A DNA stretch of 64,000 bases from Streptomyces viridochromogenes DSM 40736 (GTDB lineage Bacteria; Actinomycetota; Actinomycetes; Streptomycetales; Streptomycetaceae). The stretch lies in NCBI RefSeq assembly GCF_000158955.1, contig NZ_GG657757.1, forward strand, positions 4,573,290 to 4,637,289. The letters run 5' to 3'. How positions within the stretch are numbered: position 1 is the stretch's first letter; every line of letters begins with the position of its first letter. The position numbers were made by a program, and so were the translations under genes. The notes beneath the pieces are model-generated. The model was given only the letters and a program-made list of their open reading frames with translations, was not told where the DNA came from and ran no database searches. Below, piece after piece: positions 42,606 to 51,500 of this stretch.

Positions 42606-43352
42606 ATGAAGGCCGCAGACGTACGACAGCACGTCACCACCCCCCTCACGAGCCCGGCGTACGCGCCGACGGTCCCGCGGTTCACCGACCGGGAGTACCT
42701 CAACGTCGTCTACCGCACCGACCCCGAGGCGCTGCGCGCCGTCGTCCCCGAACCGCTGCGGATCGGCGAGCCGCTGGTCCGGTTCGAGGTCATGAAGATG
42801 GGCGACGTCAGCGGCTACGGCCCCTACACGGAGGCCGGCCAGGCGATCCCCGTCGACTTCGAGGGCGAGCAGGGCGAGTACCTGCACGCGATGTACCTCG
42901 ACAACTTCCCGGCCACCGCCTCCGGCCGCGAGGTCTCCGCCTACCCGAAGGTCATCGGCTCCCCGGCGCTGTACGTCGCCTCCGGCGCGCTGGTCGGCAC
43001 CCTCGACCACGGCGGCCTGCGGGTCGCCACCGCGACCATGGGCTACAAGCACCACCCGCTGGACCGGGACGAGGCCGAGGCACAGATCACCGTGCCGGCC
43101 TTCATGCTCAAGACGATCCCCGGCTACGACGGGCTGCCGCGCGTGCAGGAACTCGTCCGCACCCGGATCACCGACGTCACCGTCAAGGAGGCGTGGACCG
43201 GCCCGGCCCGTCTCCAGCTGTTCCAGCACGTGCTCGCCCCGCTGGCCGACCTGCCGGTGCTGGAGGTCGTCTCCGCGAGCCACATCCTCACCGACCTGAC
43301 GCTGTCCGGCGTCGAGCCGGTCCACGACTACCTGAAGGGAGCCGCGTCATGA
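42606..43352 (+). CDS. Acetoacetate decarboxylase-like protein
   Basis: A 248-aa protein of the acetoacetate decarboxylase family. The Schiff-base lysine is kept at position 115 (SAYPKVIG), but the next lysine that lowers its pKa in the clostridial enzyme is Val here, so the chemistry may differ (some homologues are aldolase/dehydratases). Starts 7 bp after the hydratase and overlaps the dehydrogenase start as ATGA. Its place in an acyl-CoA operon suggests action on a 3-oxo acid. Confidence 0.82.
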   Translation: MKAADVRQHVTTPLTSPAYAPTVPRFTDREYLNVVYRTDPEALRAVVPEPLRIGEPLVRFEVMKMGDVSGYGPYTEAGQAIPVDFEGEQGEYLHAMYLDNFPATASGREVSAYPKVIGSPALYVASGALVGTLDHGGLRVATATMGYKHHPLDRDEAEAQITVPAFMLKTIPGYDGLPRVQELVRTRITDVTVKEAWTGPARLQLFQHVLAPLADLPVLEVVSASHILTDLTLSGVEPVHDYLKGAAS

Positions 43353-44299
43353 ACCGCGCCTTCCGTACCGCCGCGGTGATCGGCGCCGGGACCATCGGAC
43401 TGTCCTGGGCGACGCTGTTCGCCGCGCACGGACTGACGGTCCGGGTGACCGACCCGCGGCCGGACCTCGCCGAGGCCGTGGACGAGGCCCTGGCGACGTA
43501 CGCCCCGCATCTGGCCGCCCGCGGCCTGGGCGTGACGGGCCTCGCCGACCGGGTGCACCTCGCCGACGGCGTCACCGAGGCGGTCCGGGACGCGGACGTC
43601 GTCCAGGAGAACGGCCCCGAGCGGCTCGAGTTCAAGCAGGACCTCTTCGCCACGCTGGTCCGTGCGGCGCCCGGCCACGCGCTGTTGCTCAGTTCCTCGT
43701 CGGCGATCCCGTCCAGCGCGTTCACGCGTGAGCTGCCGGACGAGGCCGCCGCCCGGGTCCTGATCGGCCACCCCTTCAACCCGCCGCACCTGGTCCCGCT
43801 CGTCGAGGTCGTGCCCGGCGAACGCACCGGCGAGGACGCCGTGCTGGACGCGGTGGACTTCTACACCTCGGTCGGCCGCACCCCGGTCGTCGAGCGCAAG
43901 GAGATCCCCGGCTTCGTCGGCAACCGCCTGCAGAACGCCCTCAGCCGCGAGGCGGTGTACCTCGTCGAGCAGGGCGTGGTGACCCCCGAGGAGCTCGACA
44001 CGGTCATGACCAACTCGCTGGGCCTGCGCTGGGCCACGGTCGGGCCGTTCCTCGGCTCGCACCTGGGCGGCGGACCCGGCGGCTACCGGCACATGGCCGA
44101 ACACATCGGCGCCTCGATGAAGCAGATGTGGGCGGGCCTCGGCACCCCGTCGCAGAACGAGGAAGAACAGCAACGGCTCATCGAAGCCGTGGAGAAGGCC
44201 TACGGCTCCTCCACGTACCCGGAACTCACCGGGGCGCGCGACCGCAGGCAACTCGCCGTCCTGGCCGCCCTGGACGGCGCGGACAAGGAGGAGAACTGA
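43349..44299 (+). CDS. 3-hydroxyacyl-CoA (or carnitine/gulonate-type) dehydrogenase
   Basis: A 316-aa NAD-dependent enzyme: AAVIGAGTIGLSWATLFAAHG cofactor start (motif GAGTIG), SSSSAIPSS, and catalytic His in LIGHPFNPPHLVPLVE with a following Glu. This short single-domain form is close to L-carnitine 3-dehydrogenase and L-gulonate dehydrogenase as well as 3-hydroxyacyl-CoA dehydrogenase. Start overlaps the previous stop as ATGA; the next gene starts 1 bp after its stop. Confidence 0.85.
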   Translation: MNRAFRTAAVIGAGTIGLSWATLFAAHGLTVRVTDPRPDLAEAVDEALATYAPHLAARGLGVTGLADRVHLADGVTEAVRDADVVQENGPERLEFKQDLFATLVRAAPGHALLLSSSSAIPSSAFTRELPDEAAARVLIGHPFNPPHLVPLVEVVPGERTGEDAVLDAVDFYTSVGRTPVVERKEIPGFVGNRLQNALSREAVYLVEQGVVTPEELDTVMTNSLGLRWATVGPFLGSHLGGGPGGYRHMAEHIGASMKQMWAGLGTPSQNEEEQQRLIEAVEKAYGSSTYPELTGARDRRQLAVLAALDGADKEEN

Positions 44300-44300
44300 G

Positions 44301-45503
44301 ATGACCACCACCTACGCACCGCTCGAGGACCAGCTCTCCGCGGACTTCTACGGCTACGAGGCCCTGCTGCCGGACGAGGAGCGGAAGATCCTCCTCAAGG
44401 CCCGCGCTCTCATGCGCGACCAGGTCAAGCCGCTGGTCAACGAGAACTGGGCCAAGGACGCGTTCCCGACCGAGCTCATCGGCCTGTTCCGCGACAGCGG
44501 CCTCGCCGGCCTGCCCTACGAGGGCTACGGCGAGCACGCTCCGGCCGTCAGCAACCTGCTCAGCGGCACGATGGCCATGGAGATGGCCCGCACCGACGCC
44601 TCGGTCTCCACCTTCTTCGGCGTCCACAACGGCCTGGCGATGTACTCGATCCACTCCGGCGGCGACCAGGAGCAGCGCGACCGCTGGCTCCCGGCGATGG
44701 CCACGATGGACAAGATCGGCGCGTTCGCGATGACCGAGCCGCTCGGCGGGTCCGACGTCGCGGGCGGCATGCGCACCACCGCCCGGCGCGAGGGCGACAC
44801 CTGGGTCCTGAACGGCGCCAAGAAGTGGATCGGCAACGCCACCTTCGCCGACTACGTCGTGGTGTGGGCGCGTGACGTCGACGACAACCACGTCAAGGGC
44901 TTCGTCGTCGAGAAGGGCACGCCCGGCTTCGACCCCGTGAAGATCGAGGGCAAGATCGCCTTCCGCATCGTCGAGAACGCCGAGATCACCCTGACCGACG
45001 TCCGGGTGCCGGAGGCGAACCGCCTGCGGAACATCGACTCCTTCCGCGACGTCGCCGAGATCCTGCGCGCGACCCGCGCGGGCGTGGCCTGGCAGGCGCT
45101 CGGTGTCATGATCGGTGCCTACGAACTCGCCCTGGACTACGCCCGGGAGCGCAAGCAGTTCGGCCGCCCGATCGGAGGCTTCCAGCTCGTGCAGGATCTG
45201 CTGGTCAAGAGCCTCGGCAACATCACCGCGTCCTGGGGCATGCTGGTGCAGCTCGCCCGGCTACAGGACGCGGGTATCTTCCGCGACGAACACTCTTCGC
45301 TGGCCAAGGCGTTCGTCACCTCCCGGATGCGGGAGGTCGTGGCCTGGAGCCGGGAGCTCTTCGGCGGCAACGGCATCCTGCTGGAGCACGACATCGCCCG
45401 CTTCTTCGCCGACGCCGAGGCGATCTACTCCTTCGAGGGCACCCGCGAGATGAACACCCTGATCGTCGGCAAGTCGATCACGGGCCAGAGTGCCTTCGTC
45501 TGA
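44301..45503 (+). CDS. Acyl-CoA dehydrogenase (glutaryl-CoA/crotonobetainyl type)
   Basis: A 400-aa FAD enzyme. AMTEPLGGSDVAGG and WIGNATFADYVVVWA line the flavin site; the catalytic Glu379 lies in YSFEGTREMN, followed by LIVGKSITG, the pattern of the glutaryl-CoA dehydrogenase branch. It likely oxidises or reduces the 2,3-bond of the pathway acyl-CoA. It is the last gene of the operon and is followed by a very strong terminator. Confidence 0.9.
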   Translation: MTTTYAPLEDQLSADFYGYEALLPDEERKILLKARALMRDQVKPLVNENWAKDAFPTELIGLFRDSGLAGLPYEGYGEHAPAVSNLLSGTMAMEMARTDASVSTFFGVHNGLAMYSIHSGGDQEQRDRWLPAMATMDKIGAFAMTEPLGGSDVAGGMRTTARREGDTWVLNGAKKWIGNATFADYVVVWARDVDDNHVKGFVVEKGTPGFDPVKIEGKIAFRIVENAEITLTDVRVPEANRLRNIDSFRDVAEILRATRAGVAWQALGVMIGAYELALDYARERKQFGRPIGGFQLVQDLLVKSLGNITASWGMLVQLARLQDAGIFRDEHSSLAKAFVTSRMREVVAWSRELFGGNGILLEHDIARFFADAEAIYSFEGTREMNTLIVGKSITGQSAFV

Positions 45504-45517
45504 ACCATCCGCTCCTG

Positions 45518-45561
45518 AACTTCCATGTTCCTGCCCGATGTCGGGCAGGAACATGGAAGTT
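45518..45561 (+). terminator. Very long perfect stem-loop terminator
   Basis: A perfect 21-bp stem (45518-45538 with 45541-45561) closed by a minimal loop, then TTCGCG. It ends the acyl-CoA operon. Confidence 0.92.
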
Positions 45562-45594
45562 TCGCGTTGCCCCGACTTAGAGTTGCCGTTCGTC

Positions 45595-45634
45595 GTGAAC
45601 AAGCGTGAACAAGCGTGAACAAGCGTGAACAAGG
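45595..45634 (+). repeat. Four tandem 10-bp repeats before the HAD gene
   Basis: GTGAACAAGC occurs four times head to tail (last copy ends in G). Each copy holds a GTG, and the 10-bp period puts these in all three frames, just upstream of the GGGGGA ribosome site of the next gene. Confidence 0.9.
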
Positions 45635-45643
45635 GGGACATTC

Positions 45644-46318
45644 GTGCGCTCGCTGCCCACCGGTGCGGAGGCCGTGGTCTTCGACTGCGACGGTCTCCTG
45701 GTCAACACCGAGGACTGCTGGTCGGTGGCGGAGTCGGCGGTCTTCGCGGCACACGGCCTGCCGTTCGGGCCCGCCGAGAAGGCCCTGGTCCTCGGCCGGA
45801 CCCTGGAGGCCGCCGGGGAGGCCATGGCCGGCCACTTCGGGCGGCCCGGAGCGGGCGCGGAGATCGCCGCCGACCTTCTCGCCCGGGTGCGCAAGGAGTT
45901 GGCGCGGGGCGCCGAGGCCCTGCCCGGGGCGGTGGACCTGGTGCGCGCCTGCCGGGCGAGCATGCCGGTGGCCGTGGCCAGCAACAGCCCGCGGGAACTC
46001 CTCGACACGGCACTGGAGTCGGCGGGCCTCCGCGACTGCTTCCCCGTGTCGTTCGCGGCCGACGAGGTGCGCTCCGCCAAGCCCGCCCCGGACCTCTACC
46101 GCACGGCGTGCGCGGCACTCGGCGTCGCTCCGGAACGCGCCGTCGCCTTCGAGGACTCGGCCACGGGTGTCGCCGCGGCGCGTGCCGCCGGGCTCTTCGT
46201 GGCGGTCGTGCCGTCCCTCCCGGGAGGCGACCTCGACCACGACTGGCTGGGCACGAGCCTCGCCGAACCCGAGCTCCTGGCCTGGGCGAGGGGCCTGGGC
46301 CGGGACGGCGCCCGCTGA
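45644..46318 (+). CDS. HAD-superfamily phosphatase
   Basis: A 224-aa hydrolase: motif I VVFDCDGLLVNTE with the nucleophile Asp, motif II VAVASNSP, Lys in SAKPAPDLY and acidic motif in VAFEDSATGVAAARAAG. This is the beta-phosphoglucomutase/phosphatase-like subgroup acting on small phosphorylated metabolites. GTG 45644 has GGGGGACA upstream. It follows tandem repeats and precedes a small membrane protein gene. Confidence 0.88.
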   Translation: MRSLPTGAEAVVFDCDGLLVNTEDCWSVAESAVFAAHGLPFGPAEKALVLGRTLEAAGEAMAGHFGRPGAGAEIAADLLARVRKELARGAEALPGAVDLVRACRASMPVAVASNSPRELLDTALESAGLRDCFPVSFAADEVRSAKPAPDLYRTACAALGVAPERAVAFEDSATGVAAARAAGLFVAVVPSLPGGDLDHDWLGTSLAEPELLAWARGLGRDGAR

Positions 46319-46415
46319 TCCGCTCGCTGTCCGGATCGGCCGCTACTCCCGATCACGGCTTCCTGGCACGCTGACAAGACCCGCGCGGCCAGCAGGACCG
46401 GAAGGAAGCGCCAGC

Positions 46416-46829
46416 ATGATCGAGTGGAAGCCCCTGGGCACCGGAGCCAGGCCCGTCCCGAAGCCCGTGGCGACCCCTTTGGTCTGGGCCGGGGCCTTCG
46501 GGGGCGCACTCGTGCTGGTGGCGCTCCTCAACACCGTGGTGGGACCCGGCCGCCCGGAAATGGCCCTGCCGGTGCTGTCCCTGCTGGCCGCCCTGCTCGG
46601 CCTGTGCGCACGCTTCACGGCCGCCCCCGGCACGGCCGTCCTGTGCTGGCTGTTCCTCAACGGCTTCGTCATCCCGCCCGCCGGCACCCTCACCTGGGCC
46701 GGGCACCGCGACACCACCTGGCTCGCCTGTCTGCTCACCGCCACCCTCGGCGGCACGGTCCTGGCCCGCATCCTCCACGCCCGGGCCGCCTACCGCCGCC
46801 TCGCCCCCGGGAGCGACCGGGAGCCCTGA
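46416..46829 (+). CDS. Small membrane protein (three to four helices)
   Basis: A 137-aa integral membrane protein. Hydrophobic segments lie near residues 22-42, 50-68, 72-90 and 100-118; the first 20 residues are hydrophilic with PRPVPKPVATP. It resembles the small DUF4118-type sensor membrane unit but has no kinase part. GGAAGGA lies 9 nt before ATG 46416. No named family is certain. Confidence 0.65.
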   Translation: MIEWKPLGTGARPVPKPVATPLVWAGAFGGALVLVALLNTVVGPGRPEMALPVLSLLAALLGLCARFTAAPGTAVLCWLFLNGFVIPPAGTLTWAGHRDTTWLACLLTATLGGTVLARILHARAAYRRLAPGSDREP

Positions 46830-46934
46830 GGGGTCCTGCCCTAAGGGACTGTTAGGACTTGGTTCACGCCGTTGAGCGGTGCTGTTCCCGCCATCGACCC
46901 TGTGTGCTCCCGGGCCGCAGACAAGGGAGTTCCG

Positions 46935-48293
46935 ATGGCCACACCAACCACGGCCGCACGCGGGCAGCAGCAGCGCGAAGGCGAACGCAGGGTCGTCAGC
47001 AACATCGTGCGCGGATCGATCGGCAACCTGATCGAGTGGTACGACTGGTACGCGTACACCGCCTTCAGCGTCTACTTCGCCTCCGTCTTCTTCCCCTCCG
47101 GCGACCAGACCGCCCAACTGCTCAACACCGCAGCCGTGTTCGCCGTCGGCTTCCTGATGCGGCCGATCGGCGGCTGGGTCCTCGGCCGCTACGCCGACCG
47201 CCGCGGCCGGCGCGCCGCGCTGACGCTGTCGGTGACGCTCATGGCGGCCGGCTCGTTGATCGTCGCCCTCACCCCGTCGTACGGGTCGATCGGCGTCGCC
47301 GCGCCGGTGCTCCTGGTGGCCGCGCGGCTGCTGCAGGGCCTCTCCGTGGGAGGGGAGTACTCGACCTCGGCCACCTACATGTCCGAGGTGGCCTCCCCGG
47401 GCCGCCGCGGCTACTACTCCAGCTTCCAGTACGTCACCCTCATCGCCGGCCAGCTGACCGCGCTCGGCCTGCAGATCGTCCTCCAACAGCTGCTCAGCAC
47501 CGCGCAGATGGAGTCCTGGGGCTGGCGGGTCGCGTTCGTGGTCGGCGCCGCCGGGGCGGTGGTCGTGCTGTGGCTGCGGCGCGGCATGGACGAGTCCGAG
47601 AGCTTTGAACGTGCCGCCGAGGAAGGCGGGAAGGGCGACACGGAGCAGAGCGGCCCGGCCCGCGGCAGCCTGCGGCTGCTGCTGTCCTACCCGCGGCAGT
47701 GCCTCACCGTCGTCGGGCTGACCATGGGCGGCACGCTGTTCTTCTACACGTACACGACGTACCTGCAGAAGTTCATGGTCAACACCAGCGGCATCGCCAA
47801 GCCGACCGCGGCCTGGATCAACTTCTTCGCGCTCCTCGTCTTCGTCGTGCTCCAGCCGGTCATGGGCCTGCTCTCCGACCGGGTCGGGCGCCGCCCCCTG
47901 CTGATCGCGTTCGGGGTGCTGGGCACCGTCGTGGTGGTGCCCTCGCTCACCCTGCTGTCCCACACCAGCGACCCCGTGTACGCGTTCCTGCTCATGGTCG
48001 GGCCGCTGGCCGTCAGCTCCCTGTACACGTCGATCAGCGCGGTGGTGAAGGCCGAACTGTTCCCGACCTCCATCCGGGCGCTCGGCGTCGGCCTGCCCTA
48101 CGCCCTGACCGTGGCCGTGTTCGGCGGGACCGCCGAGTACGTCGCCCTCTGGTTCAAGAACGCCGGGCACGAGAACTGGTACTTCTTCTACGTGACCGCC
48201 TGCGTCCTGGTCTCGCTGCTCGTCTACATTCGGATGCGCGAGACATCGGACGCGTCGCCGCTGGACGAGGACGCCTCCCGGTCCCGCGGCTGA
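46935..48293 (+). CDS. MFS transporter of the metabolite:H+ symporter (MHS) family
   Basis: A 452-aa transporter with twelve predicted helices. IGNLIEWYDWYAYTAFSVYF at the first helix, GRYADRRGRRAAL between helices 2 and 3, RLLQGLSVGGEYSTSATYMSE and SDRVGRRPLL in the second half are typical of the KgtP/ProP/ShiA group that takes up dicarboxylates, betaines or aromatic acids with protons. AAGGGAG is upstream of ATG 46935. A two-component system and a TAXI binding protein follow directly. Confidence 0.9.
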   Translation: MATPTTAARGQQQREGERRVVSNIVRGSIGNLIEWYDWYAYTAFSVYFASVFFPSGDQTAQLLNTAAVFAVGFLMRPIGGWVLGRYADRRGRRAALTLSVTLMAAGSLIVALTPSYGSIGVAAPVLLVAARLLQGLSVGGEYSTSATYMSEVASPGRRGYYSSFQYVTLIAGQLTALGLQIVLQQLLSTAQMESWGWRVAFVVGAAGAVVVLWLRRGMDESESFERAAEEGGKGDTEQSGPARGSLRLLLSYPRQCLTVVGLTMGGTLFFYTYTTYLQKFMVNTSGIAKPTAAWINFFALLVFVVLQPVMGLLSDRVGRRPLLIAFGVLGTVVVVPSLTLLSHTSDPVYAFLLMVGPLAVSSLYTSISAVVKAELFPTSIRALGVGLPYALTVAVFGGTAEYVALWFKNAGHENWYFFYVTACVLVSLLVYIRMRETSDASPLDEDASRSRG

Positions 48294-48315
48294 CGGAGCG
48301 GGAAGGAGGCGGACC

Positions 48316-48975
48316 GTGCGGGTGCTGCTGGCCGAGGACGACGACGGGGTGGCGGGCGCGCTGACCGAGGCCCTCTACGACAACGGTCATCTGCCCGCCC
48401 GGGTGCGGCGCGGCGAGGACGTCCTCGCCCGCCACCGGCAGGCGGACCTGCTGCTGCTCGACCTCGGCCTGCCCGACCTGGACGGTCTGGAGGTGCTGCG
48501 CAAGCTGCGCGCGGTGAGCGCACTGCCGGTGGTCGTCCTCACCGCGCGGGGCGACGAACGGTCGGTGGTGCGCGGCCTGCGGCTGGGCGCCGACGACTAC
48601 CTGGTCAAGCCGGTCCGGCTGGCCGAGCTGCTGGCCCGGATCGAGGCGGTCACCCGCCGCGCCACGACATCCGCCGCCCCGGCGCCGCGCACCGTCCGCG
48701 CCGCCGACGTCGAGGTCGACCTGGACGCGCGCCGGGTGACCGTCGGCGGGGCGGAGGTGCGGCTGACCACCAAGGAGTTCGAGGTCCTCGCCGCGCTGGC
48801 GGCCCGGGCCGGCACGGCGGTCAGCCGCCAGCAGCTGATGGACGAGGTGTGGGGCGACGCCTTCCTCGCCGTGTCCCGCTCGCTCGACGTGCACCTCACC
48901 CAGGTGCGGGCCAAACTCGGCCGCCCCGAGGTGCTGACCACCATCCGCGGCTTCGGCTACCGCTTCGGCGACTGA
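48316..48975 (+). CDS. OmpR-family response regulator
   Basis: A 219-aa regulator: receiver domain (LLAEDDD, LLLLDLGLPDLDG, VLTARGDE, DDYLVKP) and a winged-helix DNA-binding domain (LTTKEFEVLAALAARAG, SRSLDVHLTQVRAKLG, TIRGFGYRF). GTG 48316 is preceded by GGAAGGAGG. It lies 22 bp after the transporter and 29 bp before the kinase, so all are probably one operon. Confidence 0.92.
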   Translation: MRVLLAEDDDGVAGALTEALYDNGHLPARVRRGEDVLARHRQADLLLLDLGLPDLDGLEVLRKLRAVSALPVVVLTARGDERSVVRGLRLGADDYLVKPVRLAELLARIEAVTRRATTSAAPAPRTVRAADVEVDLDARRVTVGGAEVRLTTKEFEVLAALAARAGTAVSRQQLMDEVWGDAFLAVSRSLDVHLTQVRAKLGRPEVLTTIRGFGYRFGD

Positions 48976-49004
48976 GCCGGACCGAACGGCACAGGCCCCC
49001 GCCC

Positions 49005-50396
49005 ATGCGCACCCGCGTCCTCACCGTCGTCCTGGCCTTCGCGGTCCTCGCGGTGGCCGGCTTCGCCGTCCCGCTGCTGGCCGTCACCGCCGCGCAGCGC
49101 ACCCAGCAGCTCGTCGCGGCGCGCACCGCCGACCTCGACCGGTTCGCCTCCCTGGCCGAGCAGGCCGCCGAGAGCGACGACACCGGCGCCCTCACCGCCG
49201 AGGTCCTCCGCTACACCGAGCTGTACGGCGAAGCGGTCGTGGTCGTCGACGCCCGCCGTGCCCCTGTGGTGCAGACGGGCGGGCTGCGCGCCGCCGACCC
49301 GGCCGTCGCCCGGCTCGTCGACGCGGCGCTGCGCAACCAGCCCGTCTCGCCCGGGGGGACACTGCGGCCCTGGTCCCGGGCCGACCGGCTGCTCGCCCGC
49401 CCCGTGGGCACCGGCACCAGGGTGTCCGGCGCGGTGGTGCTGCGCTCCTCGGTGCGGGCCGCCGCGGACGACATCGCGCTGCGCTGGGCGCTCGTCCTGG
49501 CCGGCGCCGGCCTGTTCGCCGTGGCGTGCGTGCTGCTCGCCCGCCGGGCCACGCAGTGGGTCGTACGGCCGCTGCACCGCCTCGACCGCGCGGTCGGCAC
49601 CCTCGCCGCCGGACTGCCGCCCGAGCACGCGCGGGCCGGCGGCCCGCCGGAGCTGCGCCAGCTGGCCACCGGCTTCAACCGCATGGCCGACGCGGTCACC
49701 ACCGCCCTGGAGCAGCAGCGCCGCCTGGTGGCCGACACCTCGCACCAGCTGCGCAACCCCCTGGCCGCCCTGCGCCTGCGCATCGACTCGCTCCAGCCCC
49801 ATGTGCGCACCTCCGCCACCCGCACCTACACCGGCGTGACGGCCGAACTCGAACGCATGGAGCACCTGCTCGACGACCTGCTCACCCTGGCGAACGCCGA
49901 GCACCGGGCCGGCGAGCTGGCCGTGACGGACGCGCGGGAGGCCTCCTGCGACGCGGCGGCGGTCGCCGCGGCCCAGGCCGGGCTGTGGCGGCCGGTGGCC
50001 GAACAGGCCGGAGTCCGCATGGAGTTCGTCCCCGGCCCGGCCGTGCGCACGGCCTGCACCGAGGGCGAACTGGCCCAGGTGGCCGACATCCTCCTCGACA
50101 ACGCGATCAAGTACGCCGGGAGCGGCGCCCGCGTCGAGACGCGCTGCTTCACCGACGGCCCGGACGCGGTGTTCGAGGTCCGCGACGACGGACCGGGCCT
50201 CGCCACCGGCGAACTGCCCCGGGCGGGCACCCGCTTCTGGCGGGCGGAACGCCACCGCGACGTGCGGGGCAGCGGCCTCGGCCTGGCCATCGCCGAGCGG
50301 CTGGTGGCCGGTCGCGGCGGACGCGTCGAGTTCGCGGCGGCAGCACCGCACGGCCTGCGCGTCCGGGTCGTCCTCCCGCACGGGCCCACGCCATGA
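49005..50396 (+). CDS. EnvZ-type sensor histidine kinase
   Basis: A 463-aa kinase with helix 1 (about 8-29), an outer sensor domain of about 130 residues, helix 2 (about 163-183), a HAMP region, phospho-His in VADTSHQLRNPLAAL and an HATPase domain (DNAIKYA, DDGPGLA, GSGLGLAIAERL). It pairs with the OmpR-type regulator before it. Its stop overlaps the TAXI gene as ATGA, hinting that the binding protein and sensor work together. Confidence 0.92.
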   Translation: MRTRVLTVVLAFAVLAVAGFAVPLLAVTAAQRTQQLVAARTADLDRFASLAEQAAESDDTGALTAEVLRYTELYGEAVVVVDARRAPVVQTGGLRAADPAVARLVDAALRNQPVSPGGTLRPWSRADRLLARPVGTGTRVSGAVVLRSSVRAAADDIALRWALVLAGAGLFAVACVLLARRATQWVVRPLHRLDRAVGTLAAGLPPEHARAGGPPELRQLATGFNRMADAVTTALEQQRRLVADTSHQLRNPLAALRLRIDSLQPHVRTSATRTYTGVTAELERMEHLLDDLLTLANAEHRAGELAVTDAREASCDAAAVAAAQAGLWRPVAEQAGVRMEFVPGPAVRTACTEGELAQVADILLDNAIKYAGSGARVETRCFTDGPDAVFEVRDDGPGLATGELPRAGTRFWRAERHRDVRGSGLGLAIAERLVAGRGGRVEFAAAAPHGLRVRVVLPHGPTP

Positions 50397-51463
50397 CCGG
50401 CCCCACCGACGGCCGGACGGAGATCGCCCCGGGCGTTCCCGCACCGGCCGGCCCCGCCCGCCGCACCGCCCTGCGCGCCGCCTTCGGCGCGGCGTGCACC
50501 GGCCTGCTCGCGGGCGCCACGACGGCCGACGCACGGCACACGGACCGCGGCCCGGAGGGCGAGCTGCGGGTGGCGACCGGGGAGTCGGACGGCTTCTACG
50601 CGGCCTTCGGCCGGCTGCTCGCCGCCGAGGTCACGGCGGCCTACCCGCGGCTGTCCTGCGAGGTGATCAACAGCGAGGGCAGCGTGGCCAACATACGGCT
50701 GCTCCAGGCACGCCGGGCCGACGTGGCGCTGGCCCTGTCGGACATCGCCTGGGCCGCGTACGGCGGCACCGCACCGTTCGGCCGGCGCGTCCCGCTGCGC
50801 GCCATCGGCAGGGTCTACGAGAACTACGTCCAACTGGCGGTGCGCTCCGGGTCGGGCATCCACAGCGTGGCCGGACTGGCCGGCCGTACCGTCTCGCTGG
50901 GTGCGGCCGCCTCCGGCGGTGCCGTGCTCGGCGACCGGCTGCTGCGTGCCGCGGGCCTGACCCCGGGCACCGACGTGCGGGTCCGGCACCTGCTGATGCC
51001 GCAGGCGGGGCGCGCCATGCGGGCCGGTGCCATCGACGCCCTGCTGGTCGCGGGAGGCGTGCCGCTGCCCGTGCTGTCCGGGCTGGACACCGACCCCGGC
51101 ATACGTCTGCTGCCCCTGTCCGGCCTGCTGCCCCGGCTGCGCGCCGGACAGGGGCAGGCCCGGCTGCGGGACGGCCTGGGCCGGGCGGGTTCGGGTCTGG
51201 AGGCGGTGACGGTGCCTGCGGGGGCGTACCGGGAGACGCCCGAGGTGCCCACCATCGGCGTCGCCAACCTCCTGCTCTGCCGCCCCGGCCTGTCCGCCCC
51301 CGTCGCCGCCGCCCTCACCCGCGTCCTGGTCCGCCGGGCCACCCGCCTCGTCCCCGCCCCGGCCCTCGGCACCCAGTTCCTCGACGCCCGCAGCCTGATC
51401 TCCACGGGGGTCGTCCCCCTGCACCCGGGGGCGGTCGCCGCCTATCGCGAGCTGCACGGTTAG
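50393..51463 (+). CDS. TAXI-family TRAP-type solute-binding protein
   Basis: A 356-aa exported protein. After a Pro-rich start and a twin-arginine-like signal (RRTALRAAFGAACTG) comes the TAXI fold: LRVATGESDGFYAAFGRLLA, VINSEGSVANIRLLQARRADVALALSD, and EVPTIGVANLLLCRP. TAXI proteins bind ligands such as glutamate or other carboxylates for TRAP transporters, but no TRAP membrane gene is next to it. Co-translation with a sensor kinase suggests a sensing role. Confidence 0.85.
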   Translation: MTGPTDGRTEIAPGVPAPAGPARRTALRAAFGAACTGLLAGATTADARHTDRGPEGELRVATGESDGFYAAFGRLLAAEVTAAYPRLSCEVINSEGSVANIRLLQARRADVALALSDIAWAAYGGTAPFGRRVPLRAIGRVYENYVQLAVRSGSGIHSVAGLAGRTVSLGAAASGGAVLGDRLLRAAGLTPGTDVRVRHLLMPQAGRAMRAGAIDALLVAGGVPLPVLSGLDTDPGIRLLPLSGLLPRLRAGQGQARLRDGLGRAGSGLEAVTVPAGAYRETPEVPTIGVANLLLCRPGLSAPVAAALTRVLVRRATRLVPAPALGTQFLDARSLISTGVVPLHPGAVAAYRELHG

Positions 51464-51500
51464 CGGGCCCGGCCGGTCGGTGAAAGCTAGGATCCCTGCC

